Under the pieces are notes generated by a model, which had not been told where the DNA came from, did no database searches, and was given only the letters and a program-made list of their open reading frames with translations. A stretch of 64,000 bases of DNA from UBA965 sp046303375 (GTDB lineage: Bacteria; Chloroflexota; Chloroflexia; Chloroflexales; Roseiflexaceae). Where the stretch lies: NCBI GenBank assembly GCA_046303375.1, contig JBKCGB010000018.1:1-64000 (forward strand), written 5' to 3'. Position 1 is the stretch's first letter, and the number at the start of each line of letters is the position of its first letter. This document shows positions 12,701 through 21,700 of this stretch, one piece after another. Position numbers and translations under genes: made by a program.

Positions 12701-15700
12701 CAGTGACTGCTTCACCGCATATTGTTGGTCAAGCACACCATTGCGCTCAAGTAGTGTTATCCCACTCAATACATGGACGCATATCACTATTTCATCAAAC
12801 GTCAATACCAATATTTCCCAATATCATCTGAACGACTACATTTTCATTAATGGTCAATCTGCGGGCTCACGATCAGCTAATGCCAGCTCAGCCCAGCCGA
12901 TTACAGCGATCGCCGGGACAACTGTGGTGAGTACCAAACCCGTCACCCGCACATATATTGACACCTATGGCTCTTCCAATGCCCAAAACCAAAGTGACGC
13001 CGTTGAAGGTAACAAAACCTACTACCCCTTTAGCAACACCAAACGGGCGCTATCGTATGGCGATGTCGGCTCACTGTTCGGCAGCACGCAGGCCACCATT
13101 GCACTCTGGGTCTACCCAAATGTCAGCCCAAACGAATTCCGTGTACTAGCATCTAGAGCTGGCACTTCAGGCAGTGGTGCCTATGCAATTCGCATTAAAG
13201 GGACACGGGTATGGGTCAACTTCAACATTACGGCGATTGGCTCAACGAGCGGATATACAGGTGTAGATACCGGACTCGATATTACGCCCAGCACCTGGAA
13301 TCATATTGCGCTGATCTACAATGCATCTGCCACAGGCACGCAATTTAGTGTGCGGGTTGGTTCCCAACGCCGTGATTTCACTGCCAGCGGTACGGTCACC
13401 GAAACCGCCCCTGCAGAGTTAACCCTTGGCACCAGCAAATTGTGGACTACCTATAATCCGTTTGATGGTCGCATTGCCAATCTGTTCATTACTCCACGTG
13501 CGTTAAGTGATTCCGAATTAACTGCTCTTCAATCTGAAACCTTCAGCACAGATAGTTTGCGCAAATATGGCAATAGTGACCCGGTAAATGAAACAATCAA
13601 TATTGCCGAGAATTACGCAGGTGACCTCGATGAACTGCGGATTGCACCGGTATATACGCGCCAGAGCGACGATGCCAGTAAACAAGTCAAGGCAGCCCCA
13701 AATTGGAACCTGACCTTTGAAAACAATGTAAGTAGCAATCAAACACGAGTAACCAATGGAGTGACTGCCACCGCTCAAATAGATAGTGTCGTCTTGCCAG
13801 AAGATGTTCCTACGCGGGCAGGAATTACCCGATTCAATTTTGCAGCCACGTGCGATGCACCTGAAATCAGTGGGGCGAGTTGCCCAATTGGCAATACCGT
13901 TGGTATGGTAGGTATTGCAGGCACATTTAATGGCACAGATACGCTACTCCAAGTGAGCAACCCCGTCACGATTACTAACGAAATCAAAGCTGGTGGTAGT
14001 GTACGGCTCCTCATTCACCCAGACAAACTCAGTGGCAATCAAACCATTTTTTACTATGGGGATAGTGCGGGAGGTAATGCCAAACTCCAAGTGCGGATTG
14101 TCACAGACAGAATCCAAATCCGAGTCGGCACCAGTGTATTTACCAGCACGACGGCACTCGCCATGGCCTGGAATCAGCTTTCGTTTCGGTTCGGTGCAGA
14201 TGGTTTCCGTTACTATCAAAACGGCACACTTGATACTGGTAGTAGTGCCACCAGCAATGCCGCGACGACCTTTAGTAATGCGACATCAGATGTCTTACGC
14301 ATCGGCGGGAAAGGCAAAATAAACGGGACATTTGGGGCTGCGAGTGAAATGTACAAGGGCGGGATTGACGACATCACCTTCACGCCAAGTAGCTCATCTG
14401 ATGCTAAGATCTTCCGTATTGCTCGTTCACAATTTTCACAAGCGATAACGAAAGTTAAAGTCGCAGAATTCACCATTGATGCCGATGCGCCATTGGTAAC
14501 AATTACAAACCCCAGATATGTATCACGGGTGCCAGTCCAATTTACCATTCGCACCAGCGATCCCACTTCCTCCATCCAAAGCATCACTGCAGCAATTACG
14601 AGCACCATTAATAGTGCTGGTACAATCGTCGCACCCTTCTCTACTACGATTGCCGCAGCCCAATGCCTCGACGCTGTTGCTGGCACTGCCTATTGCCCGA
14701 CATTCCAGCTCAATCAATCCACAACGAGTAAAATTGAAGGCAAATATGGTATCTCAATAAATGCCTTTGATGCCGTCAACAACACTGGTACCGGCCAATC
14801 ACTTATTTTAGTTGATACCACAGCTCCGCTTACTCCCACATTAGTTCATGCAACGGCCACCTACACGACGAGTCGTGCAATCAACCAAAACAATCCTCAT
14901 CTCCTCATCCGGCTCCAAACTAGTGATCCAGTACTAGGCAACTCGAATAATAGCCCAGGCAGCGGTGTGGCAGCAGTGAGCGTCAATATCAAAGATAACG
15001 CTGGTCGGACACTAAACGAATTACCCGTGCCGGCGCGTTTGGTCAATGGGGTATGGGAAGCAGATATGTTGTTACCATTTGGGGACCCAACCGGGTTCTA
15101 TCAAGTGAGTGCCATTGTCACAGATAATGTCGGCAACAGACGCGATGCCATTGTTGCCGGCGCCAGCAACCCAATCGAAATAGACAACTCTCCCCCCCAA
15201 GTTACCTTGACATCACCTTCTGCATACGATTCAACGACTGCAACCATCGGGGCGGTGGCACTCCAAGGACGCATATCAGATTATGGTGACGGACGGCCAG
15301 GCATTCACCGTGGGATGCGGGTGCGTCTCGATTTCGAAACACCTGATGGTTCCAATACATTTGATAACCGCGCCGATAGTCGCTATACCACTACCTGCAC
15401 TACCTGTCCTTCGGTTGCAAGTGATACTACCGCCACCACCGATACCAAAAACCGCGTAGCACGGTTTAGTTTAGATGCACCCAATCAATCGTTAAGCATT
15501 ACCAATGTAGCCAGCGTCTTGACCGGAACGTTTAGTATTGCCTTGATGGTGAAAATCCGTGACAGTGGGACTATATTGAGTACTGGCATTGCCAGCAATC
15601 CGCGGCTACGCCTCAAAGTCGACAAAATAGGCAGCACCTTCAAAATCACCGCCCAACAAGGCAACAAAAGCATTGCAACCCCTGCGACCATCCCATCAAA

Positions 15701-18700
15701 CACGTGGTATTACCTTATTTACAGTGAATACGATTCAACCATGAGTCTGGCCTACGGAAGAACCCTAAGTACCATGGCTCCAGCACTCACTGTGTCAAAA
15801 ACAGGAGTTACTACTCCAGTACTCAATGATCTCATCCTCGGTGCAATCCAATCCAACACTACTTCGACAAATCGTGAGGATTACTTTAGAGGCTATATTG
15901 ACGATGTAATCGTGTCAGAATTCCTGCTCGAAAGCATTGACCTTATGGGTCCCTCAATTAGTCGGGGTAACGACACCCTGAGTCTACAAACACGTCTCGC
16001 TATTACTGATGATGGCTTTACCAATAATGATGGGTTAGCAGCGCTCGCTTCCTATTACTTACCAATGAATCAAGTTAGTTTGCCAATGCTTGACAGCATT
16101 AATGGCACAAAATCATCATCTTGTGCCACGATTGTGAACACTTTCGGTACGTGCCCCACAATCACCGAAGGGTTTACCACGAATGCGATGCAATTTAATC
16201 GCGATTATGATGGAGTGTTAACCGGAGCCACACTGCAATCAACAAATGCTATTTCGCAAAGCATGGCATTACGTTTCAAAATCAACCCACAAGATTACAA
16301 TCCAAGTAATTTATTACAAATGAATGGATTTACAAATAGTGCCCTAATCGCCTATCTCCAAGCCACTGCCAATACAGATTCACTCGCCATGCGCTTCAGT
16401 TATGACAATCGCAAACAAACGGTGAATGTAAGAATTACCAATTCAACCAGCGCACCCATCGAGACAACCGACACTGCGACGTTTATTCCAGACAATGATT
16501 GGCACACATTAGTAATCACCGCGAGTGGTGGTGCGGAGAATACCCAGATCACAATCTATATTGATGCCAAACAGATTTTGACACGTAGCCTTACTGGCCA
16601 TTTTAGCAATGCCCAACTAGGGCTTGGAGCGTTCATTGGCACAGCAGCGTCACCAAACGAATTTCCGCTCGGTGCTGCAAAAAACATCACCATTGATGAT
16701 GTGGCGATTTTTCAACGTGCATTAACGATGAAAAACATCATCGACTACTCGTATGGCTATAGCACCGTCTATGATGAATCGTTTGACGATGTGGCAATTG
16801 GTGCAGGAAGTGTCATTGTTGACGCATCACCATTTCATCAATCAAGTACCGTATTGAGCGCGCGTACCCAACTCAATGTGGTAGGAATATCAGGTCTTGG
16901 AGCCTTAGATTTCAATGGTAGTGACGAAGTAGTCCATCATGACAACAACGGTATCAGCTTTGGAGCTGCCAACCAACCGTGGAGTCTTACGGCGTGGGTA
17001 ATGCCTAAGCAATCAGGGAGTTCAGGAACTATCGTTAAAGGAACGGCAAACGACTATTCATATGAGCTTTCATTGGATGCCGGGAAACCCAAATTTGTGA
17101 TGGCAGGCATGACGATTACCACCTCTACCGTCTTGCCAACCACTAATCCCGCTCATCTCGCCGTTAGTTCCAACGGGGTAAGTACTACACTACTTCTGAA
17201 TGGGGTTGCGCTCAACACAAAACTCAACGGTACTGCACAATTCCCCGCCACCACCAATAAACTTGTCACATTCACCACCAAAACACAATCAGAAGGCATT
17301 GCTGCGGCAAATAATGCCTATGACGGCAATTTCACCACTGCTTCGCAAACAACAAGGAGCACCAATCCCTATTGGATGGCCACCAATAGTACAACTAGCA
17401 ATTTGATTGACCGCATCACCATCTATAGCGCTGACCCATCATCTAACTATCCATTACACAATTTTTACGTGTTTGTCTACGATGATCTCAGTGATACTTC
17501 CATCGCTAACCTAAAAACAAATGCGAACTGGACATACCACAACGCTGGCACTGTCTATGACCACATCGTAATCCCCGTCCCATATGGAATTCATGGCAAG
17601 AACGTTCGAATTGTCATGGAAGGAACCAATAAAACACTCTATCTCAATGAAGTGCAGATCTTCCAATTACCCAAAATACGGATTGGGACAGGATTTACAG
17701 GAGTAATTGATGATATCAAAATCTATCGCCGAGCTATCAATGCAGCAGACATCAATCGCATTCAGGCGATGATTTGGCGTACGAGTACACTTACAGGCTA
17801 TCGTTTATACAACGACAGTGTCAATAGTGGGTACTACTGGAACCAAAATCTCGTGAGTGATGTTGAAGTCAATGCCACCATTCAAAGCAACAGTACAGAT
17901 ACCAATAACAATTCACAGCGTACCATCGGCGAAAAACCATTGTGGAGTGGGGGAATTGATACACAAGCACCTCGCGTAGTTGTCACCAATCCCAATTATA
18001 CATATGCAGTAAGCGCCACCGACCGTAATCTCATGACCAATCAAATTACCACTCCTTGTGGTGCAAACATCAGCATGACCAACCAACCAGCTGATTCGTT
18101 GTGGTTTCTCACCCGTATGAGCTTCCTCGATGGTACTGTCTCACCACTCACCAAAGTTACGGGTAATTGTACGCTCACCAACACGCCCCAGATCATGCAA
18201 ACAAACACCCAAACCATTTCACCCACCACCGAACTGGTGTATGGCAAATCAGTAGCTTACATGGGAGGGAATAATACGATTGCGTTAGCAAATACCAGCA
18301 TTGGTACTGCAGTTATTCAATCAACCATTGCCGTAAGTGGTATGGTGTACAAACTCGCAATCAACCGCACCAGCACCCGACTATACGCAGTAAGCACATT
18401 CAATGGGCAAAGTAAATTGTCAGTTTTTGATGTGAGTATATCTACAGCACAGCCCAGCTTGATCAATAGTATGAACATCAATTTAGCTGCAGGAACAAGT
18501 ATTTCGAATCTCGCAATCGCCAATAACGGTGACCAAGATACATTTGTGCTCTTGACGGATACACAGCTCCCTGCAAATATCATGGTCATCAATGTCAGCA
18601 ATGTCAGTACGAGCACACCCCCAACCCATAGTGCGACATCTACCGGCAATGAAATGCCAATTTATCACATGGCCTCCCAAGACGATTTAGTGGTCTTTGC

Positions 18701-21700
18701 ACATAGCAACGACGGAATTTCCATTCACCGCATTAATGATATCGGTATTTTGGATGAGGTTGCGCGATATAAAACTCCGGGTTTCGCACACAAAGTCTTT
18801 TTCCAAGGGAATAATGTCCTCGTAATTGATGATGATGAAGGTTTTGACGGTGCAACGGCACCGACATCTGCCAATATCATCAGAGTCATCGGTGTGGTTG
18901 ATAGCATCGTCGATGGCCAAGCCATCCTCGAAACTACCATCACCGAAATCGCCACATACATGCATACAACGACGCAAGCGCCGTATGCTGAAGAGGACGT
19001 TGTCTCATACCGCATTCTTGATATCGAGCCCTATATCAACAACGAAATCATGATTTTGAGTACGGCCCAAGAACAACCCAGCAATCAACGTATCTCAATC
19101 GTGCATGTTTCAGCTAATAGTTTGGAGCTGATAAACGACACTCGATTTGATAGTCCAGGTGCGACACGGATTGCAACCAATCATCAATCAGTGATAGCCC
19201 TCAGCACCATCGCGAATACCACCAAAGCAGTCGGCTTCCAAATTAGCGATAGTCGCCTAGCCACCCAAGTATGTGATATGGTCAACAACTGTACGACGAT
19301 TACATCACCTTATACCACCACCATCCAATTAGCCCATAACCCACCGGTCCAGGCGAGTGTGCAAATTCTCAACCCAGAGAAAATGTACGCAACTACGACG
19401 CCAACCATTTACGTCCATGCTGAATCTCCAAATGGGATTACTCGGTTGGCAATCACCGTCAATGGTATTGAACAAACGAATCCATGGATTAGTAGTGGCA
19501 ACAATCCGTTACTGCTCGAAGCGGCCCTCCCATTGAATATTGGGAGCGGTACCTATGCAATCTCCATCAAAATGACTGATGCACTCTCGACCACCATAAC
19601 TAGTCCAATCATGAACACAGGAATCGATCTGACGGCACCACAAATCACCATTATCACACCAGTCATAGGACAAGCACAATTAATCAACGAATATTCAATT
19701 ATCAGTGCAATAATCACGGACGACATTGGGCTAAATTCACTACAAGTCATCAATAATATAGACAACACGTTAATCCCCTATACCATAAAGCGCGAGGGAA
19801 ATCGTGCCAACGTTACGATTTTGTATCGCAGTAATCAAACGGTGCCACAAACGATACCGCTCCAGTTAATTGCCACAGATTACGAAGGTCGTACCACCAA
19901 TCTAAATACCAATATCACTGTTGATCTCGTCGCACCAACTGCAACAAATGCTACGTTGAAGGCAACGATTGCTGGCGTGTTAACCACGCTGACCAATAAT
20001 CAGCTCTTGCCTGCATTCACCGATTTACAAGCCACCTGGAGCCAGATTAGTGACCAGTCAAAAATCACCCTCAATCAACTCGAATACACGACAACAAACA
20101 CTGGCGGAACGACGCCATACACGATTACGTATGCCCTCCCAGCCAACACTACCACTATTTCAAGTGGCAGGATGCCCAATGTAGGAGCCCCGGCAATTAG
20201 CACCACCGAAGCCAGCAAAATGGACTTCCGCTTGCACTTGCGCGACGAGTGGGGAAATGACACATCCTCACCCCTGCCGTCTATTTATGTCGATAGCATA
20301 AGCACGCCTGACTATACCCTTATGAATGGCCAAAACCCACCCTATCGGGGCTTCATTAATAGTAGCTGTACAATTTTGGACACTGATACGAGACCAACCA
20401 ATATCGGTAGCCAACAATTCGCCACCACTTGGGATAGCCAAGCATTACGCTTCAATTGGCAAGGCGCTGACTGGAATTATGATGGTGATCTCTTTATCTA
20501 CCTCGACACCAAAGCACCAAGCAGTGATTACCCGTCTGGTGGTACCTACAGAGCCTACCGACCAGCGAGCTATACCCAAGTCATTACTGACAGCCTCAAT
20601 TTTGGCGCATCGTTTATTAGCCTTCCCAGTGATATGGCCTCACGCTTCGGCAATACCTCATCCGACCGGTCAAAACTCGGTTCGGATTATGTCATCCATG
20701 TTCAAAACCGTACCACCATTAATTTACTCCGCTGGAATGGTACTGATTGGGTCAATGACGGTATAACTCCTGAATATCGTTACGGCATCGATGACGGAAT
20801 CAAACAGACTGATATTCGCGTCTTGTTCAGCCAAATTGGGTATGTTACGTCTGTTTCTTTAGGCGTGGTCGCATTTGCAACCACACCTACGAGCTTTATC
20901 CCATGGGCGGCATTTCCCACTGCCAATCCAGTCCAAAGCGATCAAGGTGATGATGCCCTCGTTGCATTACCTATGAAGACCGGATACGGATGGGATCGGT
21001 TAATTGCAGGAGTCTGTCCAAAAACCGCCACCATAAACACGAGCAGTCTCGAGATAAATGCAACCCTGACAAATACCCCGGCTGGTGCAACCCAAGGAAC
21101 CACAAGCACATATTTCCGTACCACAACACCAGATGCAGTCAATCAACTGATTACAGAATCAGCAGATGTCTGTGCGCAATTAATCGGCAACAAATGGTGT
21201 GACACCGCCAGCGCCATGCAAACCAATACCATTAACAATCCTTATATCCTAGACACCTTGACCAGCATGCTCAACGATACCAATGCCCCAATCATTGGTG
21301 ATGGTCAATCTACATCATATGTCCTTACGATCAAAAACCCCAGCCTCACAAGGCCCACTGCCACCATCTACGCATTGGTCGAGACCTATGGCAATATCTG
21401 GTTGACCAACAGTAATAGTACGGTCAGTCCGGCTATCGTGAATGGAGGGAATTACAGCTACCATACAATTTCGAGTGGCAACGGCTGGCGCGATTATTTA
21501 CTCATTCGCATCGATCCGTTAGGGAGCAACGAAACCAGATCAATTACGCTCAACACCATAACAGACCGCAACAAGGCCCAAGCATCGGAAGCAGACAGAT
21601 TAACTTCCGCCCATATCGCCAAGATATCAGTGCGCTTCAGCGATCAAGCTATTTTGACAAACGGGGTAATCACTGGCATCGTTAGCAATCGCACATTGGA

